Below, one piece after another: positions 1 through 10,701 of a stretch of DNA of 64,000 nucleotides. The notes under the pieces were generated by a model, which made no database searches, had not been told where the DNA came from, and saw only the letters and a list, made by a program, of their open reading frames with translations. The stretch's first letter is position 1. The number at the start of each line of letters is the position of its first letter. The stretch lies in contig OY540812.1 in NCBI GenBank assembly GCA_961205875.1, forward strand, positions 32,807,098-32,871,097, read 5' to 3'. The DNA comes from Sialis fuliginosa. Lineage: Eukaryota; Arthropoda; Insecta; Megaloptera; Sialidae. The position numbers and the translations under genes were made by a program.

Positions 1-1008
1 AGGGTATCTATGTCTTCTGGACCACGTAACCTAATAGCAAATTATCATACTTACAATTAGAAAATAATATTAATACATATGAAAATATTAATTTTAATTA
101 TTATGATTTAATCAAGAAAAAATCAAATATAATTTTCTTATTTAAATTTTCCGAGTTCTATCGACTGCGCAATGTTGAACAACTAGTTATACGTATATGT
201 ATAACGATATTCGCTAAAATGGTTCGGAATAACGCGTTTGTAGATAACATGATTATGATAAATGTATCTACCGTATTCGATATGCAGCACTAGTTCAATT
301 CGGTGTGAACGCAACATGTAGAACAGTACTTGTGATTATAAAAACAATAACCACTGATAATATAATATAATATTTTTATGTGAAAATGTTTATAATTTTA
401 TTTTGGCGTTGAAAAGATAATTTTGAAATTATTAATGTTTTATTTCGAACAAAATATGGATAAATATTATAATATTATTAATATATGGTAAGACTAAATC
501 TCTATATTTCAGTTTACGAATGGATTTAAAAAAATACAGATTGATTTTAAAAATTAAAGTGGCTACGCTCATTAGGGTGGTTAAAGAATTTAAGATGCAC
601 GAAATTTTCATTAAAGTTAAATCTAAATAGCTTTCCTTTCTTTTATTTAATTTTGAAAATAACTATATTTATCACCAGTAAAACTAAAAAAAAAACACAT
701 TAATATACAACCCTTAATGAATATTATGATTGCCTTGACATAAATAGTTTTAAAACCATTTTTTCAATACTTTAAATCGTTACATTCCATTGTTTATTAC
801 TTTAAGGGTTGCACGCACACCCCCTATCTATCGATGAATGTACAAAATTTTTACTCTTTGTAATTTAAAATAAACCCATATTAATGATATTTGTGAATTT
901 TCAAATTAATATCATAACTTATAATAGAACCACACTTTCAAAGGGAAAGTGTTCCAATAGCTTTGACTGGTATTTGACAGTGTATAAAGTATGTATATTC
1001 CGAGTGAA
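1..1008. other. AT-rich sequence, no gene
   Basis: All six frames are closed by frequent stops. No terminal repeats or tandem array were recognised. Confidence 0.6.
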
Positions 1009-1494
1009 TCTTTGTCACACGCATAACTCATGAACCACTGAACCGATATTAATAAAACTTGGTTGGATGGTTAGGTCTGGCTTGAGAACGGCCCCATTTC
1101 AGGGGTGACATCCCAAAATATATCTTTTTTCAAGATATCTCAAGAACTGTTACTTGAGAATTTTATAGAATCTTTTTTGTAGAGCATTAAATTTTCTATA
1201 GTATACTTAAGTCTACAATGTTTGTTGTAAAATATTTCCTTACAAAGATTTATCTCGATTTGCTTTAATAAATCGTCATTAGTTTTTTTATATTTTTTAT
1301 TTACTTTGGCATATTAAATGTCATTTTGACGTTTACATAGCAGAAAAATTTAAATTTAGAATGAAATTGTCAAAAATTTAAAAAATTACGAATCAATAGC
1401 AGTTAATGAGAATACTTTATCGGTGTTTAATAATTAATTAACTACCTTTGCTGAATTCAGCACGTGGAAGCACTGTGCATTTACTTGGAAGATG
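1009..1494 (+). repeat. Interspersed repeat family A, copy 1 (5' truncated)
   Basis: It shares with six other loci the segment beginning CACACGCATAACTCATGAAC, followed by the AACTTGGTTGG block, the TTTTGTAGAGCAT block and the 3' end GCACTGTGCATTTACTTGG. It lacks the TTGCTTCCTCG start seen in the full copy at 5191-5873. No coding capacity is visible. The class is unknown, but a non-autonomous DNA element is plausible because inverted TGCTTCCTCG copies lie near the two ends of the full-length copy. Confidence 0.8.
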
Positions 1495-1603
1495 TTTTTA
1501 TTATGCATTGTTTTAAAAATAGAAAAATAAAACTGACAAGTTAAGTAATTGTCTTTAAAAATATAATCTCCACATCTATTAGATATTATTATGTATGTGT
1601 ACC

Positions 1604-2089
1604 CAGGGCCGCGCCGCCCCTGTGTGCGAAGTGTGCGGCGCACACAGGCGCCAAGACAATAGGGGCGCCGCTATATAAGAAGAGTGGAAATAATATAATT
1701 TAAATATGTTTATTTATATTCTTACACATTTTAGACTCTTGTTGATTTTTTAACATAGCATACGTAATACATAGTTAAATATGTATTATTAGAAAAAAGT
1801 CAGTTATTTTGTTATTAATTGTATAAGTATACGATTAGATAGAACATCATAAATAAAGTATGAAAAAATTTAATTCGCGTTTTATTTTTCGCAGTAATTG
1901 GCAAGCGAAAACGAACTGGTTTGACCTATTTAGGAAAATATTATCTAATTATATAAAACTAGAGAACATTTATTTCGGTCAAAATTAACAAATAAGAAAT
2001 AAAAATAAGTTGAGACATTAAGATTCGTGAAAAAAGAGGCGCTTCATAGGTTTCGCACACAGGTGCTGTGGAGGGTCGGCGCGGCCCTG
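1604..2089. mobile_element. Non-autonomous hAT element with 8-bp TSD
   Basis: The termini CAGGGCCGCGCCGCCCC and (inverted) CAGGGCCGCGCCGACCC match at 16 of 17 positions. They are flanked by an exact 8-bp direct repeat TGTGTACC (1596-1603 and 2090-2097). An 8-bp duplication with a CAGGG terminus is the hAT superfamily hallmark. The 486-bp interior is AT-rich and has no transposase frame, so it would need transposase from elsewhere. Confidence 0.92.
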
Positions 2090-2097
2090 TGTGTACC

Positions 2098-3393
2098 ATT
2101 GAATACGTTAAATGGAATCATGAATATGGGCCATCAGAAGTAGTTTGCCAGGCCTGAAGAAGTTCAATATAAGAATATTGTCACATCATAAGTACATTAT
2201 CAGGTAAATGCACTTCTCTTGCTACATACATACTATACATACAGGTGTATAAATATTTCAGAAGACCTGTATCGTACATGAACATTTCCCCGGCAATCCA
2301 GGTGCCATTACAGCTCTATCTATTTACTCCAGTGGAAGTGTCACTCGAGTAGTGCTCGTTAATAAATAACTATACAAAGATCAACGATTCGTTCAAACTA
2401 TTTCTGTACCGCTAGATACGTATGACTAGTTTTTTAAACCTTTTTTTAATTCCAGTGAAGTGTATAATCAATTTACAGATAGATAATATAATATGTTAGC
2501 CATTCACAAAGTAATTACGTTACGTGTTAATTCACCTATAGAAATCGCTGTTTAAAATAGATAAAACTTCGAAAGAATGCTAATTAATCAAGGCAAAAAA
2601 TCTCATATTAGAATTTTCTGATATCAATTTAATAATATTTATTATATTATTATAATATTATTATAATATTAATCAGTATTCTCACGTATCTCGCATTCAT
2701 AGGATGGATTTTTTAGCCTTTGTTACATAATAATATGCCACATCCACTTGTCACAGGTGATGTAGTAAATACATTCAGACGATAGTAACGATAGTAACAT
2801 TTGCAAATTGCATAAAGGTTATTATTGTCCTTCTTTTCGCGCGTCTGGTCTATCAAAAGAATGTTATTCTTTTCGTCAGCGGAAGAAGGGTCATTCACAG
2901 AGTTTATGACAGGTTTAAATCTGTCTAAAAGCTACTGTCAAAGTAGCTCCAAAACTGGCATAGTAACTCCGGTTTACGGTACCTTTCACAGTGATAAAAA
3001 TAAAATCTGTAGGTAAATATCATTAAAGTAATTTGATATTAAGTAAAAAATGGCGAAATTGTTTAATGTTAAATAGCTCTGTGTAAAAAGTTCAGAGATA
3101 AAATCTAAAAAAGCAGTTTATAGTTAAAACTTTATACTTTTGATCTAAATATAGTTTTTAACACCATGCACCGAGACCGAAACAAAGTTTATAAAAATAG
3201 ATATATTTTTTGCTTACTATCTCAGTACTATATAAGTGTATAAAAATTTAATCTGTAGAAGCATTAAAAAGAAAAAATTTCAAAATTTAAAACGCTCTTT
3301 TTTTACTGTAATTACATAGTTTCTAACAGTTTTATCTCTGTTGTAAGTATATTACAATTAAATTAATAAGTTTTATGTTTATCTTTATACAAA
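2098..3393. other. AT-rich sequence, no gene
   Basis: It includes an (ATT)n-like low-complexity run near 2625-2670. Overlapping opposite-strand frames near 2713-3016 lie in the same sequence and show no gene features. Confidence 0.5.
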
Positions 3394-3772
3394 GTAACCC
3401 ATTTTAGATGTCCACCCCTTTTAACTTTTTATGGCAGGTTTTATCGAAAAATATTTCAGAAAAAAGTTACACGGTTTGTAGGGGGACGGTTTCAAAGTCT
3501 ATTTACTGTGCCAGGTTGCATTTTTAAGAGAAAATATTTCAAGCAAAACTTCCTTGTGTTTTTATGTATTAAAAGAATCTACATTAAAAACACCAAGTGT
3601 CCATTAAAAAAATGAAGTTGACCTTCAAATGACCTTGAAATCGCCATTTAAAGAAAAATTAACCATAGTATATCGATATCCTCCTCCAGACAATGCAACT
3701 TTCGTCTGTAATATTTTTCGATAGAACCTCGTCATAAAAAGTTAAAAAGGGTGGAGATTTAAAATGGGTCAC
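3394..3772. mobile_element. MITE with ~41-bp terminal inverted repeats
   Basis: The left end GTAACCCATTTTAGATGTCC and the right end (inverted) GTGACCCATTTTAAATCTCC continue as matching inverted repeats for about 41 bp with a few mismatches. The interior has the TGACCTTCAAATGACCTTGA motif also seen in the elements at 37832 and 58573. No clear target duplication was found and no coding sequence. Confidence 0.75.
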
Positions 3773-3894
3773 CTAGTCATATGCATGTCAAATAATTGTG
3801 ACAAATATCAGTGATTTTTGTTCGTTTGTTTTATAATGCCATAATTATTTGGAAAATAAATAAAAATTCAATTTGAATAGTTATTGAAAAGTAG

Positions 3895-4155
3895 AGCTTT
3901 TAATTTAAAAATATCTGCTACGTAAAGCGCAGTGCTTCCTCGTGCTAAATTCACAAAAGGTAATTAATTATTGAACAATTTAAATAAAAACCGATAAAGT
4001 GTTCAGATAAATTGACTGACATTTGTTAACCATTTAATTTTTATACAATTTATATTATTAATTTAATTATTAATTCGAAATTTTTCTTAAGACGCACCTG
4101 ATTATTTTTTCAAATATTTTAAATTTTTTGACAATTTCAATCTAAAACTAAAATT
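3895..4155 (-). repeat. Interspersed repeat family A, copy 2 (3' part)
   Basis: In reverse complement this is the family A 3' half: the AATAATCAGGTGCGTCTTAAG block, the TAAATGGTTAAC block and the terminal CGAGGAAGCACTG. Confidence 0.75.
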
Positions 4156-4174
4156 CAAACGTACATTTTGATAA

Positions 4175-4717
4175 TCTACATGCCCCTCCCAATTTCACCA
4201 AAATTTTAAATAATATTATTGACTTTAGTATTTGTCGTTGCTAGTCTCACTAAAGCCCTGTTACCAATTTTTTTTCAGAGAGGGAGGGCAAAATAAATTA
4301 TTGCTTTAGCCCTTTGCAGGCGTCATTTTTAAGTTAAACAAAAAAATAAAAAATGGTAAAATTCTACTGATTGAGATCTATATTTTGACACTCCACACTT
4401 AATTTTTTTTTAGATTTGTTTTGGAGTCCCCAGCCGGCGCCATTTTTGAATTAGAAAAAAATAAGGTATAGGGCCAAATTCTACTGGTTTGGTTATAAAT
4501 TTTGACATGGCACATGTCTTGGTATAAAAATTCTGGGTTTAGCTCATTATTATATAACTATATTATTTTTTTATTAACATTTTTGTATGTATCACTTTAC
4601 ATGTTCAGTGAAAATATCAAATTTCTAACTTATATAGTTTATGAGATATTATATTTTGCTTTGACTGAAAAGTATGAACGGACGGATGAGATTAATATGG
4701 TTTCTTTGAACCCTAAA
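4175..4717 (-). repeat. Interspersed repeat family I, copy 1
   Basis: In reverse complement it starts TTTAGGGTTCAAAGAAACC, then CCGTCCGTTC and a block related to AATATCTCGTAAACTATAAA. It ends with a segment containing GGCGCC and TTTGTCGTTG. The same order is seen on the + strand at 24585-25080. Confidence 0.7.
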
Positions 4718-4752
4718 TCTTTTTAGGGTTCAAAGAAACCATATTAATCTCA
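4687..4752. repeat. Perfect 31-bp inverted repeat with 4-nt loop
   Basis: Arms 4687-4717 and 4722-4752 are exact reverse complements around a TCTT loop. The arms are the family I terminus (TTTAGGGTTCAAAGAAACC), so two family I ends sit head to head, the second truncated after 31 bp. Confidence 0.9.
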
Positions 4753-5190
4753 CTTTAATCTCACAGTTTTCTTAAACTGATCATAGGTTTTTGGAAAAAA
4801 TTATCATGCTGGGGTCTCACTGTAATTCAAATGTTTTTGTAATACGAGCCTGTATATACTCGTGTATAATATTGTTACATAGAGAATCTTAGAAGTTCGT
4901 CTTTGAAAAGACAAGCTCATTTATATCACAAGACAAAAGTTTTTAGTACTTTGTTATTCTTGACAAAATTGACATTCGCTATCTTCTATTAAAATTGACA
5001 CACACTCCAAACGTGAGCATAAAATTGAAACCCCAATTTTGTAGAATAGTGTAGATGTTCTGAAAAAGATGTGCTTAAATAAAATTTAAATATAATTCAA
5101 ATTCAGTATATTTACTTTTATAATGATTTACTGATCGTTTATGTAACATTACTGTAAAAACATGTTATAATATTAATATAGTATTAGCAT
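4753..5190. other. AT-rich spacer
   Basis: No gene, terminal repeat or tandem structure recognised. Confidence 0.5.
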
Positions 5191-5873
5191 TTTGCTTCCT
5201 CGTCATATCGAATATACGAGAAGCTTTTTGATTGTTTTAAAATTAAAAAAAAATTGTTGTCCGATTTCAAAATTTTAACTTGATATTTCCGTTTCAGGTC
5301 GAGACAAACATTTTTTGTTCTGTGTCTGTCGGTATGTCCGTGTGTGTGTATGTCTGTCTGTCTGTCCCCTGATTCCTTGTCACACGCATAACTCATAAAC
5401 CACTGAACCGATATTAATGAAACTTGGTTGGTAGAGTCTGGCTTAAGGACAGTCCCATTTCAAAATTATTAAAATCGTGTGTAAAGGAGAGGGGTGTATA
5501 TAAGTATTTTATAGAATCTTTTTTGTAGAGCATCCAACTTTCTATAATGTAGGTCACTACAACGTTTGTTGTAAAATATTCCCTTACAAAGATTTATCTC
5601 AATTTGCTTTAAAAAAATGTCATTTTGACGTTTGCATAACAGAAAAATTTAGATATAGATTGAAATTATCAAAATAATAAAAATATACGAAAAAATAATC
5701 AGGTGCGTCTTAAGAAAAATTTCGAACTAATATTTTTTAGTAAAATTATATAAAAATTAAATGGTTAACCAAATTCATCTGAATTTTTTATCGGTGTTCA
5801 TTATAATTGTTTGATAGTTAACTACCTTTAGTGAATTTAGTATGAGGAAGCACTGTGCATTTACTTGGCAGAT
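5191..5873 (+). repeat. Interspersed repeat family A, copy 3 (full length)
   Basis: This is the longest copy (683 bp). It begins TTTGCTTCCTCG and carries a (GTCT)n-like tract at about 5330-5370. The AACTCATAAACCACTGAACC module and the AATAATCAGGTGCGTCTTAAG block follow, and it ends ATTTACTTGGCAGAT. GCTTCCTCG near the start recurs inverted as CGAGGAAGC-like sequence (TGAGGAAGC here) near the end. No reading frame spans it. Confidence 0.85.
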
Positions 5874-6749
5874 TTTTTTTGATATTGGCTGAATTTGATT
5901 AATGTGTACCTACCATGTCCCTAGTAAATATGAAATAGGTAAATTTTTAATACATAATAATATTTTATTAGGATTATGGCTAGTGCTGAATATATTATTT
6001 CATGGCAGTTATGTCAATAATGGACTCATGACAAACATGTTTCAGAAAACAATTGAAATGAGTATTTTTTCTGTATTTTTATTTACAATACATACGTGTA
6101 ATTGTAGCATTTTCATTAAACTTATTCTTAATTTTAACACAAAACAAAAATGTAACGTTTTGTTCCAATGACTGCCTAATTGGAAAAACTCCATAAGAAT
6201 TTAAACTACATATATACATATGTATATATAATGAATACTATGATTGTATACACTGTGTAGGGTGGTTATAGTGCATATAATATGGTTGAATATGTGATGT
6301 ATACACGTTACCATATTAATCAACATAGTAGTTGGTGTTCGGAGCTGTATATATCCCAATACGAATTTACTGAAATCAGATACATCCATTAAACATTTAA
6401 CATAATATTATAAATAGTCGTACGATAGATGAACCTGCTTCTTGTCTCGATCTAGAAGTCACCATATTATTTCCTGAGAATAATTATTAGACTGCACTTC
6501 ATGGACCTACCTAATAAATAATACTGTGTTGTTGTTTGGTAGGTACAACACACATGAATAAACGTTTTCCGTAAGTCTGCCTAGTGCTCAGATGGGGCAG
6601 AAATATATCATCAGCTCTTGCACTATACATATATAGAGATATACAGTGTTGTTCGGTAGATATAATATATGTTACGAAATAATAAATAAGCTGTTAGTGA
6701 GAGTTAACTTACAACCACTTATAGGCACGTATGTGGTTTTCATAGAACA
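5874..6749. other. AT-rich sequence with an 89-codon open frame
   Basis: An open frame at 5902-6171 (+) has AT-driven hydrophobic composition and no recognisable domain. I do not call it a gene. Confidence 0.4.
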
Positions 6750-6882
6750 TACCTAATTTCGGAATACCCCTTATTTTCAACATAAGAGCCTCATTGGGGC
6801 CTTGGGGCATACCTACTATAGCCATACCCCTTATTTTCAACATAAGAGTCTCATTAGGACGTACCTAATTTAGGCATACCCC
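6750..6882 (+). repeat. Tandem repeat, ~60-bp unit, two copies plus a partial
   Basis: The block ATACCCCTTATTTTCAACAT recurs with 60-bp spacing. A third partial unit (ACCTAATTTAGGCATACCCC) closes the array. Confidence 0.85.
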
Positions 6883-7228
6883 ATCGTTACCTCCTAAGAA
6901 CCTCAAGCAACTTTAGGTTACCCCCAAAAAAAATTCTAGTTGGGAAGTGCATTTAAACTTTTTTGCTTTAAGTGCTTTAAATATTTTTCTCAATCAACTT
7001 TTCAAGTTTGTTTCACTTGATATGACTCATCCTGTAGATACTCAATACTTTTATTTTGATACAAAGTACTTTTAGCATCGAATAAAGTTTCCGATACTTA
7101 CTTCGTATCGAAACAAACAAGCAACAAAACACAGCACGAGTGAATGACTAACGAGGACTTCTAGTTAGAAAACATGTATTATTGAATATGCATAAAGTTT
7201 TTAAGGACGTATTTAGTGTTACTGATTA

Positions 7229-7476
7229 CTTAAACTAAAAATATACACCTCAACCACAATAAAACAATGTCACTCGACACGTGAAGCGAGATAAGCCATT
7301 TTAGTATATATATATAAGGTTTGATCAAAACTGAATCAGACTGGAACTGTTAGGCTCCTGATGAGGACTTTTTGTGAATTCGAAACACGTGTCGAGTGAC
7401 ATTGTTTTATTGTGGTTAAGGTGTATATTTTTAGTTTAAGTGACTAAGAAACCACAGTTTCTCCGTTTTTCCAGTA
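7229..7476 (+). mobile_element. Foldback retroelement-like copy C1 with hammerhead-like core
   Basis: 55-nt arms 7229-7283 and 7386-7440 are near-perfect inverted repeats. They enclose CTGATGA (7358-7364), a stem-loop and GAAAC (7382-7386), followed by GTC (7391-7393). A unique tail to CCAGTA follows the right arm. The copy is flanked by an exact 13-bp direct repeat GTGTTACTGATTA (7216-7228, 7477-7489). A second copy lies at 45422-45629. Penelope-like retroelements are known to carry hammerhead motifs; assignment to that group is inference. Confidence 0.8.
7354..7397 (+). ncRNA. Candidate hammerhead ribozyme core (C1)
   Basis: The order is CTGATGA, a stem II hairpin with loop TTGT (one mismatch), GAAAC, a very short stem III around ACGT, then GTC as predicted cleavage triplet. 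Stem I pairs GCTC with GAGT. One unpaired G lies between CTGATGA and stem II. Activity is untested. Confidence 0.4.
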
Positions 7477-7489
7477 GTGTTACTGATTA

Positions 7490-8639
7490 ACTAAATCGGC
7501 GACCTTAATTTTTATTTGGTATATTTTTTCGTATATTGGGTAATGAATTAATAAGTGTCGAAATCAGATGCGTGTTTTTATTGAGTAAGTATACTTTTAA
7601 CCTTCAAGAGGCGCACTAACCTGTCTTCCCGATTCAGGCGCAAATGGGTATGTCATATCCATTTTTCTTAAATAATTGATTTTATCGATTGTTTTAAATT
7701 TTGACAGTAACATTACAAGGTTCTATTATGCTTCTAATTTATGGTTAATTAACTGTAATGTTGATAATAATTACAGTGAACCTGTAGTGTCCTGTAGATA
7801 TTTCATAAAATCAAGATGGCACCACATTGTTAGAGAAATCTTGCTAAGTGTTCCTTAGTCTTAAGTTGAACCTATTTTACGTCGATCTCACAGGTCTGCT
7901 TTATCATATATGTACATAGTTAGAGTATCACAAAGAATAAAATTCTGAGGAATTTTGATTTTTGGTGTACGTTACTATGGTGCCAGTTTATAATTTGTTT
8001 GTATCCGAGTTAATTAAACCTTGGTTTATGTAACAGAATAAAGATAATCGTTTATGTCAATATAATTTTGAATATAAACTGTAGATTTGTCTATTTTTCA
8101 AACGAACTAGCAAAACTAACACTATAGAGATTTTGTTAAACGAAACAGTTTTTAAAAGGTTAATCTTGACATATCACGAAAATGGTTATATCTAGAATAA
8201 ACTTGGTTTAAAATGTTATAAATAAACTATTATACCCTTATTATAATTATGATATCTGCATCATTGTCATCAATAATTTTATTAAAAATGTTCACAATAT
8301 TCATTTTTGTGTACAGTTCTAAATTAAAAGTTATGAAATTAAAGAATCACTTTGACTAGGACTTAAATTTAGGCGATACTTAACGACTTAAGCATTATTC
8401 AAATAGTTGGTGTAACAATTTAAAAAATATATTTTTAGCGATCTCATCGCTAAATTTAAGCGCTGAGTTCGGTCATGTTGAAGGAAGACGACATTGTCCT
8501 TCAGTGCTGCCAACCGCTTTAAGTGAAATTATACTAACAAATTTGGCCCAGTTACCCCCTTGGTCCAGATACCCCAACTGACATTACCTACAAAAACTGA
8601 AAGAATTAACTTTAAGAAAATATTTTTTCTTTCTTATTT
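7490..8639. other. AT-rich sequence with a small GC-richer patch
   Basis: No gene recognised. A more balanced-composition patch at about 8450-8520 has no open frame of note. Confidence 0.45.
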
Positions 8640-8809
8640 AATATGAAATAATTAAGCTAGAAAACATGTTTATATATGGAATCGTGGGGGTCGGCCGGCG
8701 ATTTAATGCGTCGTAATGAGATTACTTAAAATGGTGGGTGCGCACGATGCTTAGATTTTTAGAAAAACGTCAAAACGAGCCCCAACGGTACCAGTTAAGG
8801 GTTAAAAGT
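8640..8809 (-). repeat. Interspersed repeat family W, copy 1
   Basis: The reverse complement begins TTAACCCTTAACTGGTACCG and shares CTAAAAATCTAAGCATCGTG, CCATTTTAAGTAATCTCA and the ATAAACATGTTTTC end with 56865-57115. Confidence 0.8.
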
Positions 8810-9099
8810 ATAAATATGACAAATATTAATATTTAAGACAATTAATAAGTAACATTGCTAGAATTAAACACAATCACGCTACTACACCAAATTATCCACA
8901 TATAAAATAAATAAACAACACGTCAATACCTGTAGCTGTGACAACATACATATAATATTATCTACATATCAAAATGAGATATACATCAATCACTTATCTT
9001 TAGGTTATGAAAAATATCCACTACTGAAATGTCGATATTTCAATCAATTTTCGTGGGGCAATTTCTAACAATAAATGTAAGTTTTAACAATTAAATTAT

Positions 9100-9687
9100 A
9101 TGTAAAGTTTTAGCACCAGTCTTGGCTGCTTTAAGAGCAAGGTATACGGTTTTTTGGAATTGATGAGCTTCTTTTTATAATTCTCATGAACTCATTTACT
9201 ATTTAAACGAATACCTCTTTATTAAACAATCTTTATTAAAAAAATAATTACCAAAGTCCGCAAATGTAGATTGTTTTTTTAAATTATAGCCTTTTTTCTA
9301 TAGTAATGGATAAAATAAAACCAGTAATAGGCACCCAGTGATGGACACTTGCTAATGATTACAAAATGTTAAGTACTACGACACAAAAGTTATAAAATAA
9401 ATAATTGTATAATTTGAAACAATGTAAAGTAGATTGATAATATAATAATTAATAAATAGATTACACTACAAATTAGTTTAATGTTCACCAGTTTGACACC
9501 CATTAGTCAATTGTCATCAAATTAAACTGGCTTACAGTTAAGTATCTATAGATTATGATTCGGTAATGGCATGCAGTAATCAAATATCAACAAATAGGTG
9601 CCTAATTCTAATGTAATACCTACATTTCATTAAACAAGAGTTCAACATTGAAGTATGATCAAAGACTGGTGCTGCAGTACCTTACCG
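9100..9687 (+). mobile_element. TIR repeat family G, copy 1
   Basis: One end is GGCACCAGT-like (AGCACCAGTC here) and the other is GACTGGTGCTGCAGTACCTTA. The interior shares CTCATGAACTCAT, AAAGTCCGCAAAT, TAATGGATAAA and AGTACTACGACACAAAAG with four other copies. Termini across the family read ATAAGGTANTGGCACCAGTT. It is a non-autonomous DNA element by structure, superfamily undetermined. Confidence 0.8.
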
Positions 9688-9699
9688 TTTATATATATT

Positions 9700-9777
9700 A
9701 TGTTGGGTGGGTAACACCAGTTTCAATGTGCTATATTATAATATAGCACATTGGAACTGGTGTTACCCACCCAACAT
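9700..9777. repeat. 78-bp near-perfect palindrome with no spacer
   Basis: Arms 9700-9738 and 9739-9777 are reverse complements with one mismatch (TTTCAATG against TTCCAATG). The outer part reads ATGTTGGGTGGGTAACACC. There is no loop, so it could extrude as a cruciform. It lies just downstream of a family G end. Confidence 0.92.
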
Positions 9778-10195
9778 GCCCCAACACACGTTTCACCACG
9801 AATTGTTTTTTTCTGACTTCGTGAAATTTACACAAAATATTCACAAATTATATACCTAAACCTAATCTAAAAACGGAATCATTTCAATATTTAGTAAGAA
9901 AATCGTGTAAAATTATATTTTCAAACTCCCAGGAAACACCAGGTCTTGTCTTAGAATTTGTATTAAAATCAAAAATAAATAAATAAATAGGTTAGCAACA
10001 ATCATAATAATTAATTTCGATATTTTACCTTTCTTGAATATTTCAATTTTCAATCAAGTGACCTAAATTAATAAAATACTGAAACCGAAAATTATAGAAT
10101 TCTGTATTCCATGTATGCATAGGTAATATGTTTTTATTTACCTAAATGACAGTTGTATGCTGTAACATCATGGAACAAAACACGATTTGATAAAG
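9778..10195. other. AT-rich sequence
   Basis: Includes an (AAAT)n tract near 9975-9990. No gene seen. Confidence 0.5.
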
Positions 10196-10320
10196 ATTTT
10201 TTTAGTATCTTGATGTTAAATCTTATATTTTCATAAAATATTAATAGCCACGATACTGCACAAAAAAATGATCTTACTATTGATAAAAACCGCATTGAAA
10301 TCGGTTCAACAGAAAATACT
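10196..10320 (+). repeat. Interspersed repeat family Y, copy 1
   Basis: It matches the reverse complement of 46830-46945, sharing TTGATGTTAAATCTTA, ATTAATAGCCACGATACTG and AAAAACCGCATTGAA. Confidence 0.75.
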
Positions 10321-10432
10321 GTTTATTATAATTATAAAAAATTATAAAAATAAGTATTATTCTTGAATACGGAATTAAAATACCAATATATTATAACTAT
10401 CCCTATCCTGTTATATTTACAACTAGCTGTGC

Positions 10433-10701
10433 CCGCGGCTTCGCTCACGAGGACTACGGAATTATTGTTGAGGATTTTTGAAAAATAAAGTTGAATTATT
10501 TTAGATCTTTTTATTCTACAAAAAATTCTTTACTACGTTATTTTATTCAATATTTAACGGTTTAAGCAGCGTATTGCAAAATAGCGCGCTGGCGGCAAAC
10601 TTTTTTCCGACTTAATTATCGTCACTGTTTATTCTTTATGTTACAAAATATATACTAAAACAGACAGACAGACGTTGAGCTTTATGTATATATATTAAGA
10701 A
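10433..10701 (-). mobile_element. Short Helitron-like element B1
   Basis: On the minus strand it runs from TTCTTAATATATATAC and AAAGCTCAACGTCTGTC to a GC-rich end CGAAGCCGCGGGCACAGCTAG followed by T. The TC...CTAG layout, a GC-rich potential hairpin near the 3' end and the A/T host junction are Helitron features. It has no Rep/Hel coding and is shorter than the related copy at 57124. Confidence 0.7.

Noticed and set aside
5902-6171. 89-codon plus-strand frame with hydrophobic stretches
   Set aside because: Hydrophobicity follows from AT-rich codons; no signal, domain or splice context.
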